Shown here one piece after another: positions 36,540 through 45,248 of a stretch of 64,000 bases of DNA. How positions within the stretch are numbered: the first letter of the stretch is position 1; the number at the start of each line of letters is the position of its first letter. A model generated the notes under the pieces. The model had not been told where the DNA came from, ran no database searches, and saw only the letters and a program-made list of their open reading frames with translations. The DNA comes from Breznakibacter xylanolyticus. Its GTDB lineage: Bacteria; Bacteroidota; Bacteroidia; Bacteroidales; Marinilabiliaceae. The DNA lies in the NCBI RefSeq assembly GCF_003254275.1, contig NZ_QKZK01000005.1, positions 17,343 through 81,342 on the forward strand. Direction: 5' to 3'. Both the position numbers and the translations under genes were made by a program.

Positions 36540-36774
36540 GCGTTTCGCTTATCATTTATCGAACAGTCACGGCTATCACAAATTCATTTCCCTTAGCGAT
36601 TTACCATTCCAACCACCCGGTTTAGCCTCGCTAAAATCATCAAACACCCGCAATTGAAAAAAATGGATTGATATTTGCTATCAAACATCATCACTCCACC
36701 CAAATTAACGGTTGGATAAAAGTACAAATAGAAATCGGAAAAGAAACCATGCAGCAATTTTGCAAACAAAATGT

Positions 36775-36782
36775 TATCTTTC
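36775..36782 (+). promoter_or_regulatory. Candidate promoter of the DUF4783-nadC-prmC genes
   Basis: TATCTTTC differs from the TATCTTTG -7 box by its last base. It lies about 85 bases upstream of the preferred DUF4783 start and downstream of an alternative, much longer frame, so it supports the shorter start. No -33 element at normal spacing was seen. Confidence 0.35.
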
Positions 36783-36865
36783 GGCACGAAAGAACCCAAA
36801 ATTTCAACAACCCGACACCGAAAACCCGACCAGCCAACGCCATTGGCCATGGTTTCTTACTAAAA

Positions 36866-37273
36866 ATGAAAGAAATGAACCTGCTAAAACACATCATCAT
36901 CGCCCTGCTCATGACTGTGAGCAGCCTGGCCGTGGCACAGCGCGGAAAATTCCCCGATGCGGTAACCAACGCCACTCGTAATGCCGACAGTCGCACATTG
37001 TCTCAATATTTTAACGATAAAGTTGAGCTGGTTCTTCCCGGCAACTCTGGCGTATTCAGCAAATCGCAAGCCGAGCAAATCATCAAAAACTTTTTTGCTT
37101 CTTCGCCCTGCGATGAATTCAGCATCATCCACCAGGGCGAGCGCGACAACTCATCATTTGCCATTGGAAAATATAAAACCAGAGGCAAAAACCTCCGCTT
37201 TTACTTTTTGGTCAAAGAAGGAGGCAGCAGTGTTACCATCCATCAATTACGCATCGAAAACCAAGATGAATAA
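36866..37273 (+). CDS. Secreted DUF4783-family protein
   Basis: A 135-residue exported protein. From the ATG at 36866 (or 36875) it begins with a signal peptide (LLKHIIIALLMTVSSLAVA) and a predicted mature Gln-Arg-Gly end. The rest resembles the small DUF4783 fold found in Bacteroidetes: ALFS-like FFASSPCDEFSIIHQGERDN and GKYKTRGKNLRFYFLV. It may bind a small ligand, as NTF2-like folds do, but its role is unknown. The frame stays open upstream to 36668, but that stretch has no family resemblance. The nadC start codon lies within its last eight bases. Confidence 0.78.
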   Translation: MKEMNLLKHIIIALLMTVSSLAVAQRGKFPDAVTNATRNADSRTLSQYFNDKVELVLPGNSGVFSKSQAEQIIKNFFASSPCDEFSIIHQGERDNSSFAIGKYKTRGKNLRFYFLVKEGGSSVTIHQLRIENQDE

Positions 37274-38111
37274 AGAAATTCTGGCTCAAATCATCGATTT
37301 TGCCGTTCGTGAGGACATTGGCGACGGCGACCACTCCTCATTGGCCTGTATCCCCGAAGAAGCCACCGGTCGCATGCACCTGTTGGTTAAAGAAACAGGA
37401 ATACTTGCCGGCGTTGATCTGGCTCAAATGGTATTTGGACGCATCGACCCATTTGTCAAATTCAAGAAATTAATTGCCGACGGCACCTCTGTTAATCCCG
37501 GGGATATCGCCTTTACCGTTGAAGGCAAAGTGCATTCCCTACTCAAATCGGAACGACTGGTACTCAATATCATGCAGCGCATGAGCGGCATTGCCACCGT
37601 GACGCGCACCTATGCCGACCGGCTGCAAGGACTAAAAACACGGGTGCTTGACACCCGCAAAACCACACCAGGCGTGCGCATGCTCGAAAAAGAAGCCGTG
37701 CGCATTGGCGGCGGCGTCAACCACCGGATGGGATTGTATGACATGATTATGCTCAAGGACAACCACATTGACTTTGCCGGCGGCATTGAAAAGGCCATCC
37801 TTACCACAAAAAAATACCTGAAAGAAACCGAACGATCTCTTAAGATTGAGGTAGAAACACGCAATTTCGACGAACTGGAACAGGTACTGACAGTTGGCGG
37901 CATTGACCGAATTATGTTCGACAACTTCACTCCCGAACAAACGCGTGAAGCTGTTGCTCGCGTGGCAGGACGCTTCGAAACCGAGTCATCGGGCAACATC
38001 ACCCTCGACACCATTCGCGACTATGCCGAATGCGGCGTTGATTACGTTTCGGTGGGGGCACTCACGCATCAAATTAAGAGCCTCGACCTGAGCCTGAAAG
38101 CCATCAGCTAA
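37266..38111 (+). CDS. nadC: Nicotinate-nucleotide pyrophosphorylase (quinolinate phosphoribosyltransferase)
   Basis: NadC makes nicotinate mononucleotide from quinolinate and PRPP in de novo NAD synthesis. The 281-residue protein starts with MNKEILAQIIDFAVREDIGD. Signatures are LNIMQRMSGIATVTRTYAD, TRKTTPGVRMLEKEAVRIGG, NHRMGLYDMIMLKDNHI and the C-terminal DYVSVGALTH. The ATG at 37266 overlaps the DUF4783 gene end by eight bases (GATGAATAA), a coupling arrangement. The same frame is open to 36981, but that part is antisense-like noise overlapping the previous gene. prmC begins on the next base after its stop. Confidence 0.96.
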   Translation: MNKEILAQIIDFAVREDIGDGDHSSLACIPEEATGRMHLLVKETGILAGVDLAQMVFGRIDPFVKFKKLIADGTSVNPGDIAFTVEGKVHSLLKSERLVLNIMQRMSGIATVTRTYADRLQGLKTRVLDTRKTTPGVRMLEKEAVRIGGGVNHRMGLYDMIMLKDNHIDFAGGIEKAILTTKKYLKETERSLKIEVETRNFDELEQVLTVGGIDRIMFDNFTPEQTREAVARVAGRFETESSGNITLDTIRDYAECGVDYVSVGALTHQIKSLDLSLKAIS

Positions 38112-38978
38112 ATGCGAATGTCGGCATGCACACTCCGGCAATGGAATGCCACTTTTGAACATGAGCTCACACACCTTTATCCGCGTGAAGAGTGCCGACG
38201 ATTTGTATCCATGCTGGCCGAACATTACTGCAAATGGTCCAGAACCAAGCAACTCACTTCGGCTGACGAAACACTCCCTCCCCATGCCAACCAACAATTT
38301 GGCATCATTCTGGAAGGCTTAAAACAGGCGCGTCCCATTCAACATCTCATTGGGGAAGCTTGGTTCATGGAACGTCCCTTCAGCGTGTCGTCCGATGTTC
38401 TCATCCCGCGACCCGAAACTGAAGAATTGGTACACCACATTGTCAACGACAACCAATGCCCAAATCCAACCATCCTCGACATTGGAACCGGGTCGGGGTG
38501 CATTGCCATCAGCCTGAAAATGATGATACCCCATGCCACTGTGTCGGCTTGGGACATATCGGAAAAAGCACTGACCCTGGCTCGCGAAAATGCCCAAAGA
38601 CACCACTGTGACGTGCTTTTCAGCCGAACAGATGTATTGACGCAAAATCCCGACAAAGGTGAACAATATGACATTGTGGTCAGCAATCCACCCTATATTT
38701 GCGAACAGGAAAAAAAACTGATGCACGCCAATGTATTGAAACATGAACCGCATCTGGCGCTGTTTGTACCCGATAGCGACCCGTTGTTGTTTTACCGTAC
38801 CATTGCCCGACTGGCACAAACCATTCTCAAACCATCGGGAAAGCTCTATTTCGAAATCAATGAGGCATACGGTACGGAAACAGCCAACATGCTCACGTCG
38901 ATGGGATATATTAACATCGATATTTTAAACGACCTGCAAGGCAAACAGCGCATGCTCAGAGCCCATCGGCAGCCCTAA
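38112..38978 (+). CDS. prmC: Release factor glutamine N5-methyltransferase
   Basis: PrmC (HemK) methylates the GGQ glutamine of peptide release factors. The 288-residue protein has the N-terminal helical domain, the PRPETEELVHHIV segment, the SAM-binding ILDIGTGSGCIAISL and the catalytic NPPYI motif. Its ATG follows the nadC stop codon with no gap. The last 23 bases overlap the end of the convergent AcpH-like gene. Confidence 0.95.
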   Translation: MRMSACTLRQWNATFEHELTHLYPREECRRFVSMLAEHYCKWSRTKQLTSADETLPPHANQQFGIILEGLKQARPIQHLIGEAWFMERPFSVSSDVLIPRPETEELVHHIVNDNQCPNPTILDIGTGSGCIAISLKMMIPHATVSAWDISEKALTLARENAQRHHCDVLFSRTDVLTQNPDKGEQYDIVVSNPPYICEQEKKLMHANVLKHEPHLALFVPDSDPLLFYRTIARLAQTILKPSGKLYFEINEAYGTETANMLTSMGYINIDILNDLQGKQRMLRAHRQP

Positions 38979-39558
38979 TGTCGGCAAGCACCGTAACACT
39001 CATTTGGTGGGCAGCTTCAAAAAACAACGTAAACTCTTCGCGCAAAGGAATATAATCATCTTGCAACCGCACGATGGCCGCTTCCACACGATCGGGCATC
39101 GACGTATGACGAGTCATAATGGTCAATGCTCGGGCAATACCTTCAACCGTTTGGTACGACTCCAGACGACGGCTCTGCACCATAAAAGGGACAATGCGTT
39201 TCACCTCCCCAGGCAACCGAAAATAGTTTTTCACCAACATGCGATTAATCATGGTCACATAATCCGAAAGCGACTGGTGATGATAATTCTCCCACAAAGC
39301 GGCCAAAAAATGATCGTAAAATAAATCGACAACTACCCCCGCATAACGATCATAGGGTTGCTTCATCCGCTGAATACTCTGCTTCACCACGGAATGACCA
39401 TCGGTAAAAGCATCGATGCGACGATGCAACTGAATGCCATGACGTATTCCCGGCGGATAATCGAGATAACGACTGCCCTTCACAAAATCACCCATGAAAT
39501 TCCCTAAACGCACGTCCGGGTCGGAGCCTGAAAGATAAAGGTGTGCCAGAAAATTCAT
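38956..39558 (-). CDS. ACP phosphodiesterase-like protein (DUF479)
   Basis: A 200-residue protein of the AcpH/DUF479 family, whose studied member removes 4'-phosphopantetheine from acyl carrier protein. It begins MNFLAHLYLSG, typical of the family, and has LGNFMGDFVKGSR, the HRRIDAFTDGHSVV motif and VVVDLFYDHFLAALW, with metal-ligand histidines and aspartates of an HD-like site. Whether this protein hydrolyses holo-ACP is not shown by sequence. It is the last gene of a minus-strand group, 40 bases after the phosphatase-fold gene. Confidence 0.85.
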   Translation of the reverse strand: MNFLAHLYLSGSDPDVRLGNFMGDFVKGSRYLDYPPGIRHGIQLHRRIDAFTDGHSVVKQSIQRMKQPYDRYAGVVVDLFYDHFLAALWENYHHQSLSDYVTMINRMLVKNYFRLPGEVKRIVPFMVQSRRLESYQTVEGIARALTIMTRHTSMPDRVEAAIVRLQDDYIPLREEFTLFFEAAHQMSVTVLADIRAADGL

Positions 39559-39598
39559 AACAATAAGGACATCATCCCAATATAAATCAAAGTGATAT

Positions 39599-40708
39599 TC
39601 ACTTGGCAGGTTTTAAGTCGATGGTGGCCATAATGGGAAAATGGTCTGAGAAATTCTCCGAAAATGCACCAAATTTCACCGCTTCGAATTCCGGGGAATG
39701 AAAAATGAAATCGATCCTAAAAGAAGGTAGTTTTCCGTTGTAAGTCCCTTGAAAGCCAATGCCCGCCTGACGAAAAGCATCCTTGAGGTCGCCAAGCATG
39801 GTGTGGTAAACGTACGACACGGGTGTATCGTTAAAATCGCCACACACAATAACCGGGTAAGCCGAGTTTTTGACGTGTCGGGCAATGGTCTCAGCTTGTA
39901 TTGCCCGTTGCGTAAAGGAATGCTGCAACTTCCAAGCAATGAGACGCAACCCGGCCATGTGATTATCATTCCACTTGCTATTGATGCTATCAATGAAATT
40001 GTAATCATGCGTTTTAAGCCGAACAGATTCCAGATGGTTGTTGAATACCCGAACCACCTTCCCGTGAATGTTGATGTCGGTTTGGATGCTGAAATTTGAG
40101 GTGTTTGAAAACTCAAGATACTTTTTATCTACTATGGGATATTTCGAAAAAGTAGCTTGCCCAAACTTGCGCCCTTTTTTCCCCACCACGTTGTATTCAA
40201 TGTGGCGATAGGGATACTTGCGCAAACGCAACACCACATGATTTTCCGAATAAGACTCCTCGTTCATATTCGAAAAAAACTCCTGAAAACAAACAATGTC
40301 AGGGTCTTTTTGATTGATGAAATCGAGCACCTTCTCGTTCACCCCTTTCTTTCCGGTCCACGAATAATAATCGAACATGCGGGTATTAAACGACATGATA
40401 CGAACCGGCTTCACCGCTGTCGATTCGTCCGTCCAAATCCCTTTTAACTGATAAAGATTGGCCAAATGGCCAAACGTTGCCGTACAAACCAACAAACACA
40501 ACACCATCCGTTTCCAGTTCCGTCGAAACAGATTGATAAACATAAACGTCAATGCGAGGAGCCATAAAAGAGGAAACCCAAAACCGGCAAAAGCAAGCAC
40601 GTTTAAGTATTTGGGACTCACGTATGCCGTCATGGCTGAGCCCACAAGCAAAATAGCCGACACAATGGTCAGCGTAGTCAGCGTGTGATGTGCAAATTTC
40701 TTCAACAT
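39599..40708 (-). CDS. Endonuclease/exonuclease/phosphatase-fold membrane protein
   Basis: A 369-residue protein with three N-terminal membrane helices (LTTLTIVSAILLVGSAM, VLAFAGFGFPLLWLLALTFM and MVLCLLVCTATFGHLANLY) and a C-terminal EEP-fold domain, probably facing the periplasm or cytoplasmic side of the inner membrane. Catalytic motifs are MSFNTRMF, IVCFQEF, VCGDFNDTP, RIDFIFHS and SDHFPI. Substrates in the fold range from DNA to lipids and phosphoesters, and I cannot choose one. Its start lies three bases after the upstream rhomboid stop, so it belongs to that transcript. Confidence 0.9.
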   Translation of the reverse strand: MLKKFAHHTLTTLTIVSAILLVGSAMTAYVSPKYLNVLAFAGFGFPLLWLLALTFMFINLFRRNWKRMVLCLLVCTATFGHLANLYQLKGIWTDESTAVKPVRIMSFNTRMFDYYSWTGKKGVNEKVLDFINQKDPDIVCFQEFFSNMNEESYSENHVVLRLRKYPYRHIEYNVVGKKGRKFGQATFSKYPIVDKKYLEFSNTSNFSIQTDINIHGKVVRVFNNHLESVRLKTHDYNFIDSINSKWNDNHMAGLRLIAWKLQHSFTQRAIQAETIARHVKNSAYPVIVCGDFNDTPVSYVYHTMLGDLKDAFRQAGIGFQGTYNGKLPSFRIDFIFHSPEFEAVKFGAFSENFSDHFPIMATIDLKPAK

Positions 40709-40711
40709 GGG

Positions 40712-41608
40712 TCAACGTTCTTGGCTGGCTTCAAACAGCACCTTTTTCTCATCTTTGGTCAAACTGTCGTAGCCACTCATTTTTATTTTGTCGAGAATGC
40801 GGTCAACCTCAGCCTGACGCTTCACCTTGATGGCGTTATACTCCATGTCGGTGAGCGGGCGACGATGAGTCACCTTCATTTTCGATTTCGGTTTAAACAA
40901 TCCCACCAGCGGGTTTTTCCACTCGGGAGCATTATGGCGATGCTGCACCGGCTTACCGGCCATGGAGCGGGCATAAAGATATCCAAACAAAGCGCCACCT
41001 AAGTGAGCCAAATGACCGCCGGTGTTATCCAGCGTGGGGATGCTTATTAAATCGATGATCACAGCCACCAGGGCAATGTATTTAAGTCGCACGTCACCAA
41101 AAAACATGAGATAAACACGGTGATTGGGCGCATAAGCGGCCACCGCAAACAAAATGGCCATCACCGAAGCCGATGCCCCCATAAGCAGTCCCGATGGGAA
41201 ATAATGATAAAACGAAGGCACCAGATTAAAGGCCAGCAGATAAACAAGCCCGCCCAAAATACCACCTCCAAAATACACATAGAGCAATCGCCTCGAGTTT
41301 AAAAACTCAAGAAATAATTTGCCAAACCAATAGAGATACAATACATTGAACAACACATGTAAAAACTGGTAATGTACAAACATGTACGAAACCAGCGTCC
41401 AGGGCTTCACCATTAACGACAATGGATTGGAAGGCATCGACAACCACTGCAGCAACGGGTAACTACTTTCGGCATAAGGTCCGGTGGTAAAGGTGAAGAA
41501 CGCCTGAATGAGGCGCAACAACACAAACACACCAATATTGATGTAAATGAGGCGCGTAAGCACTGACCCCCACTTGTACGAATCCTTAATTTCCTGCCAG
41601 ATGGTCAT
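40712..41608 (-). CDS. Rhomboid-family intramembrane protease, second of a pair
   Basis: A 298-residue membrane protein with six core helices and a soluble C-terminal tail with basic helical sequence (RRPLTDMEYNAIKVKRQAEV). The serine motif reads GASASVMAILFAVAAYAP. The position after the catalytic Ser is Ala rather than the common Gly. The catalytic histidine is in GGHLAHLGGALFGY. Early HxxxN-type loop residues are in YMFVHYQFLHVLFNVLYLYWFG. Substrates are unknown. It follows the other rhomboid gene after a 159-base gap holding short repeats. Confidence 0.9.
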   Translation of the reverse strand: MTIWQEIKDSYKWGSVLTRLIYINIGVFVLLRLIQAFFTFTTGPYAESSYPLLQWLSMPSNPLSLMVKPWTLVSYMFVHYQFLHVLFNVLYLYWFGKLFLEFLNSRRLLYVYFGGGILGGLVYLLAFNLVPSFYHYFPSGLLMGASASVMAILFAVAAYAPNHRVYLMFFGDVRLKYIALVAVIIDLISIPTLDNTGGHLAHLGGALFGYLYARSMAGKPVQHRHNAPEWKNPLVGLFKPKSKMKVTHRRPLTDMEYNAIKVKRQAEVDRILDKIKMSGYDSLTKDEKKVLFEASQER

Positions 41609-41634
41609 ACGTGTATTTGTCGTTTAATATTTAA

Positions 41635-41678
41635 ACTACTATATAACTCTTTTGAGTTATCTGATTTTTTATTTGAAC
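41635..41678. repeat. 44-bp element shared with the cysS leader, copy 2
   Basis: By hand 38 of 44 bases match 26640-26683. It lies 27 bases upstream of the second rhomboid gene's start codon. Confidence 0.7.
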
Positions 41679-41729
41679 AAAGGGGGAGCAAAGCTTAATC
41701 AGCTTGATATAATAAATCAAAATAAAACT

Positions 41730-41753
41730 CTGTGTCCCTGTGTCTCCGTGTTC
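41730..41753. repeat. Triplicated 8-bp unit
   Basis: CTGTGTCC, CTGTGTCT and CCGTGTTC follow each other without gaps. They lie downstream of the 44-bp element, paralleling the different 8-bp triplet at 26707-26730. Confidence 0.55.
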
Positions 41754-41767
41754 ATTAAAAAACTCTA

Positions 41768-42502
41768 TTAATAAATCCCCTTTTTGCGCCAATGCAAAAT
41801 CAGGAAAAAGCCAAACACCATCCCCCCCAGGTGAGCCCAATGCGCCACATTGTCACCTTGCAGGTTCGACACCCCCATAAACAACTCGATGGCACCGTAA
41901 ATCATCACAAAATACTTGGCCCGAATGGGAATGGGCGGAAACAATAACATGAGCTGAATATCGGGAAACAACATCCCAAATGCAAGCAGAATTCCAAACA
42001 CCGCCCCCGATGCACCAATGGTCTGCCCGTTGAGCGCCAGATTGAGCGAACGCATGTTCACATCCGTATAATTCATTCCCTGCTGAATCACTGACAACCC
42101 ATCCTTATAAACCTTCAGTATTTGCTCATAATCCAGCATCCCTTCATAATGACGAATGGAAAACCAAGCCACCAAGAACTGAACCAAACCGGCTCCCACG
42201 CCCGTTACCAGGTAATAAAGTAAAAAACGCTTGGAACCCCAATGATTCTCGAGCATGATTCCAAACATAAACAACGGGAACATATTGAAAAACAGGTGCG
42301 AAAAGTCGGCATGCAAAAACATGTAGGTAAACAACTGATACGACTCAAAACCCTCGGCAGCAGGATAATGCAACGCCAGTCGCTCGGTGATGGGGAAATA
42401 AGCTACCAACACCTGCTGAGCAATAAACGCCAACACGTTAATGATGAGCAAATTCTTCACCACCGGCGAAATATTTGGCAAAAAGGACGAACGAAAATTC
42501 AT
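41768..42502 (-). CDS. Rhomboid-family intramembrane protease, first of a pair
   Basis: A 244-residue six-helix rhomboid. It has the standard serine motif GASGAVFGILLAFGM and the catalytic histidine in HWAHLGGMVFGF. The first loop has the conserved FLHADFSHLFFNMFPLF pattern. It ends shortly after the last helix with no extra domain, unlike its neighbour. The ATG at 42502 is 57 bases after the mutL stop. The order mutL, rhomboid, rhomboid, EEP protein on one strand suggests one transcript. Confidence 0.94.
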   Translation of the reverse strand: MNFRSSFLPNISPVVKNLLIINVLAFIAQQVLVAYFPITERLALHYPAAEGFESYQLFTYMFLHADFSHLFFNMFPLFMFGIMLENHWGSKRFLLYYLVTGVGAGLVQFLVAWFSIRHYEGMLDYEQILKVYKDGLSVIQQGMNYTDVNMRSLNLALNGQTIGASGAVFGILLAFGMLFPDIQLMLLFPPIPIRAKYFVMIYGAIELFMGVSNLQGDNVAHWAHLGGMVFGFFLILHWRKKGIY

Positions 42503-42559
42503 ATCAACAATATTTTACGTCACAATTATGTATTCAATCAAAACCAACCTGAGTCACGC

Positions 42560-44455
42560 TTACTGAAACCGCTGCTCCAGCTCATCGTTGGGCACAATCA
42601 CCACAATGGGTTTGCCATCGGGCGAATAATTGGGCGTTGCGCAAGCAAAAAGCGAATCGAACAACTCCTGCATCTCCACCGCAGTGAGGTAACGCCCGTA
42701 ATCCATGGCACTTTTACGCGCAAGGGTCGATGCCACCCGCTTGTGCAAATCGAGCATGGCATCGTATTCGCTGCTGCGGTAATCCTCAATAATCGTTTCG
42801 AGCATGTCGCGCACCACCACCCCTTCCAGGTCGGCGGGCAAACCCTTGATTTCAAAGTCGCCGTCTTCGTTCTCGTCAATATCGATGCCCACCGTTTGCA
42901 GCTCGTCGAGCAATTCGCTCAGCACCATGGCATCCTCGGCTTTAAATGTTAAAACCTCAGGAAAAAGAATTTGTTGCGATGCCGACTTGTGATTTTCCAT
43001 CTGCCGCAAAAACCGCTCAAACAAAATGCGCTCGTGTGCCCGCTTCTGGTCAATCATCATCAGCCCCGACTTAACCGGCGTCATGATATATCGTCCCTTG
43101 AACTGAAAGAAGGCAGATGCCGATGTCACCGCCGATGGTGTGGCGTGCTGGTGCTCAATTTGCTGCTGCACAACTGTCTCGGCATGAGGCAAAGGCGCTT
43201 CATCAGCAGCATCAACCTCCTCGTCAAACATTTTTGAAGTAAAGGTTTCCGTCTCAAAATGATTGTAGAGGCTGTCCCAACCTGCGGCAGATGGACGTGA
43301 TGAGAATGAGCCACCTGAAGCACGCGGCGTTTGGCTCGACACATCAAAGGGATTATAGGTGGGATTAATGGCAATACCGGGCACCACCAAATCGTCATTA
43401 TCTTGCTCCATCAGCGGCATGTCGAGCATCCCGGCCGTATCAAAATCGATGCTTGGTACCACGTTGAACTTACCCAGGCTTTCGCGAACGGCAGCGTTGA
43501 TGGTGTGCCAAATGGTGCGCTCGTCCTCAAACTTGATTTCAGTTTTGGTGGGATGGATATTGATGTCAATCACTTCGGGATTCACCTCCATAAAGATGAA
43601 ATATGAAGGAATGGCATCACCGGGAATCAAATTGTCGTATGCCTCCAAAATGGCCTTATGCAGATAAGGATGACGCACAAAGCGCTGATTCACAAAAAAG
43701 AACTGCTCCCCGGTGGTCTTCTTAGCCGACTCAGGCTTGCCCACAAAACCGCTCACAATCACAAAAGGCGTTTCGGCGTTAACAGGCACCAAGCCGGTGG
43801 TGCTTTTTTTGCTGTCAATTAAGTGGTTGATGCGCTGTCGCAAATTGGTCGAAGGCAAGTCATACACCAGCACATCGTTGTGCAACAGCGAAAACTCAAC
43901 ATCGGGATGCGCCATAGCCACCCTCGTAAATTCATTAATGATATGTGTAAACTCGGTGCTGTTTTTTTTCAGAAACTTGCGTCGTGCCGGAACGTTAAAA
44001 AACAGGTTCTTCACCATAAAGTTGCTCCCCTCGGGACAATGGATGGTTTCGGCATCATCAAACACTGAACCGGCCACCCCCACGTAGGTTCCCAGCTCCT
44101 CACCACGAGCACGGGTACGCAATTCAACCTGCGCCACTGCGGCGATGGATGCCAGCGCTTCGCCACGGAATCCCTTGGTGCGAATGGCAAACAAATCGTT
44201 TGACGAAGTAATTTTGGACGTGGCATGGCGCTCAAACGACATGCGGGCATCCATTTCGCTCATCCCCTTGCCGTTGTCAATCACCTGAATGAGCGATCGC
44301 CCGGCTTCGCGGATGATGACCTTGATGCAGGAACTGTCGGCATCCACGGCATTTTCCACCAACTCCTTTACCACCGAGGCCGGACGCTGCACCACCTCTC
44401 CGGCGGCAATCTGGTTGGCTACCGAATCGGGCAATAATTTGATGATATTTGACAT
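42560..44455 (-). CDS. mutL: DNA mismatch repair protein MutL
   Basis: MutL is an ATP-dependent coordinator of mismatch repair. The N-terminal GHKL ATPase is clear: NQIAAGEVVQRPASVVKELV, DNGKGM and TKGFRGEALASI. The C-terminal dimerisation domain has DQKRAHERILFE where endonuclease-type MutL has DQHA-x2-E-x4-E, so His and Ala are replaced by Lys and Arg. The usual C-terminal CPHGRP zinc motif reads NYSPDGKP. The nuclease site is therefore probably inactive or altered. The start is placed at ATG 44455 (MSNIIKLLPDSV), giving 631 residues. A longer frame to 44497 lacks family resemblance. Confidence 0.95.
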   Translation of the reverse strand: MSNIIKLLPDSVANQIAAGEVVQRPASVVKELVENAVDADSSCIKVIIREAGRSLIQVIDNGKGMSEMDARMSFERHATSKITSSNDLFAIRTKGFRGEALASIAAVAQVELRTRARGEELGTYVGVAGSVFDDAETIHCPEGSNFMVKNLFFNVPARRKFLKKNSTEFTHIINEFTRVAMAHPDVEFSLLHNDVLVYDLPSTNLRQRINHLIDSKKSTTGLVPVNAETPFVIVSGFVGKPESAKKTTGEQFFFVNQRFVRHPYLHKAILEAYDNLIPGDAIPSYFIFMEVNPEVIDINIHPTKTEIKFEDERTIWHTINAAVRESLGKFNVVPSIDFDTAGMLDMPLMEQDNDDLVVPGIAINPTYNPFDVSSQTPRASGGSFSSRPSAAGWDSLYNHFETETFTSKMFDEEVDAADEAPLPHAETVVQQQIEHQHATPSAVTSASAFFQFKGRYIMTPVKSGLMMIDQKRAHERILFERFLRQMENHKSASQQILFPEVLTFKAEDAMVLSELLDELQTVGIDIDENEDGDFEIKGLPADLEGVVVRDMLETIIEDYRSSEYDAMLDLHKRVASTLARKSAMDYGRYLTAVEMQELFDSLFACATPNYSPDGKPIVVIVPNDELEQRFQ

Positions 44456-44536
44456 AGTGATGCTTCGTGAATCAGCAATCATTTTTTGGGCGGCCATAAG
44501 TAATCGACCCCGGACAAAAAAAGATCACCACAGGTT

Positions 44537-44869
44537 TTATTTCGTAATCAGATCCAGCCATTCGCGACTGGTTGAATACATATAATAGGCCAGCGCCATC
44601 AATATAAAGATGATGATAATCAATCGGATGTTCGACTTGTTTTTCTCCTTGCGGGTGACATTGAACATCGACTCCCGCCGCCCTCGCATTTTGCCTCGGA
44701 TACGACCTTCGATGGCCGAACGGTTCATCTCGGCTTCGCTGCCATCAATGCCCAATTCATCTTTAATACGACGTTCACGCTCCTTCTGTTCCTCTTTAAC
44801 CTCATCGTAATAAATGGGTATATGATTGAACACGCGATGACTGGGCAACTTAAACAAGGTGATTCTCAT
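44537..44869 (-). CDS. Small single-pass membrane protein upstream of mutL
   Basis: A 110-residue protein of unknown function. It has an N-terminal VFNHIPIYYDEVKEEQKERE stretch, a highly charged middle rich in Lys, Arg and Glu, and one C-terminal membrane helix (IRLIIIIFILMALAYYMY). It recalls the small IPxYYD-type proteins found near mutL in other Bacteroidetes, which databases have sometimes misnamed as a riboflavin synthase subunit. That link is from memory. The ATG at 44869 is chosen over a longer frame to 44944 because an exact TATCTTTG -7 box lies between them. Confidence 0.72.
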   Translation of the reverse strand: MRITLFKLPSHRVFNHIPIYYDEVKEEQKERERRIKDELGIDGSEAEMNRSAIEGRIRGKMRGRRESMFNVTRKEKNKSNIRLIIIIFILMALAYYMYSTSREWLDLITK

Positions 44870-45248
44870 AACGTTTCTTTTTTCTCCATTTTGAAACCGA
44901 ATGATGCAAAGATAGCCAATTCGCTGAGATATGACCACACACATTTAACCCGCCACCAAACACCGGCATCAACACGACTTTTCAATCTCACAGACACAAG
45001 CTCTGACAATATGACGAGAACCAGTCTTTGCTCCCTAACAAAGTTCGACCATGATGTATAGGAATGCAAAATGGATTTATTCGGCGACACGAAGAGAATA
45101 AACCCAATTGCCTGCCATGGGTAATCCCACTCAGTTCGAACAAATCCATACACCCAACAAAAAAGAAGGTTAAAATGCAACATCCCCTGTCATATTGCAA
45201 AACATCTCCCTAACTTAACCTCATGATTTCATTCACACATCATTGACC
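44870..45248. other. Divergent intergenic region
   Basis: These 379 bases separate the minus-strand small membrane protein from the plus-strand AlkD-like gene. They hold the promoter of the former at 44906-44913. I found no gene, terminator or repeat, and no clear TAnnTTTG box for the AlkD-like gene. Confidence 0.6.
44906..44913 (-). promoter_or_regulatory. Promoter -7 box of the small protein-mutL-rhomboid group
   Basis: The minus strand reads TATCTTTG, an exact Bacteroidetes -7 consensus, 36 bases upstream of the chosen start codon. The -33 position is weak (TGTG-like). Confidence 0.65.

Noticed and set aside
36668-36865. N-terminal extension of the DUF4783 protein
   Set aside because: The added 66 residues precede a good signal peptide and lie across a promoter-like box, so the start was moved to 36866.
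36981-37265. N-terminal extension of nadC
   Set aside because: It lies wholly over the DUF4783 gene in another frame. NadC homology begins at the ATG at 37266.
42242-42952. 236-codon open frame antisense to mutL and a rhomboid gene
   Set aside because: It spans the junction of two real genes on the other strand and has no domain signature.
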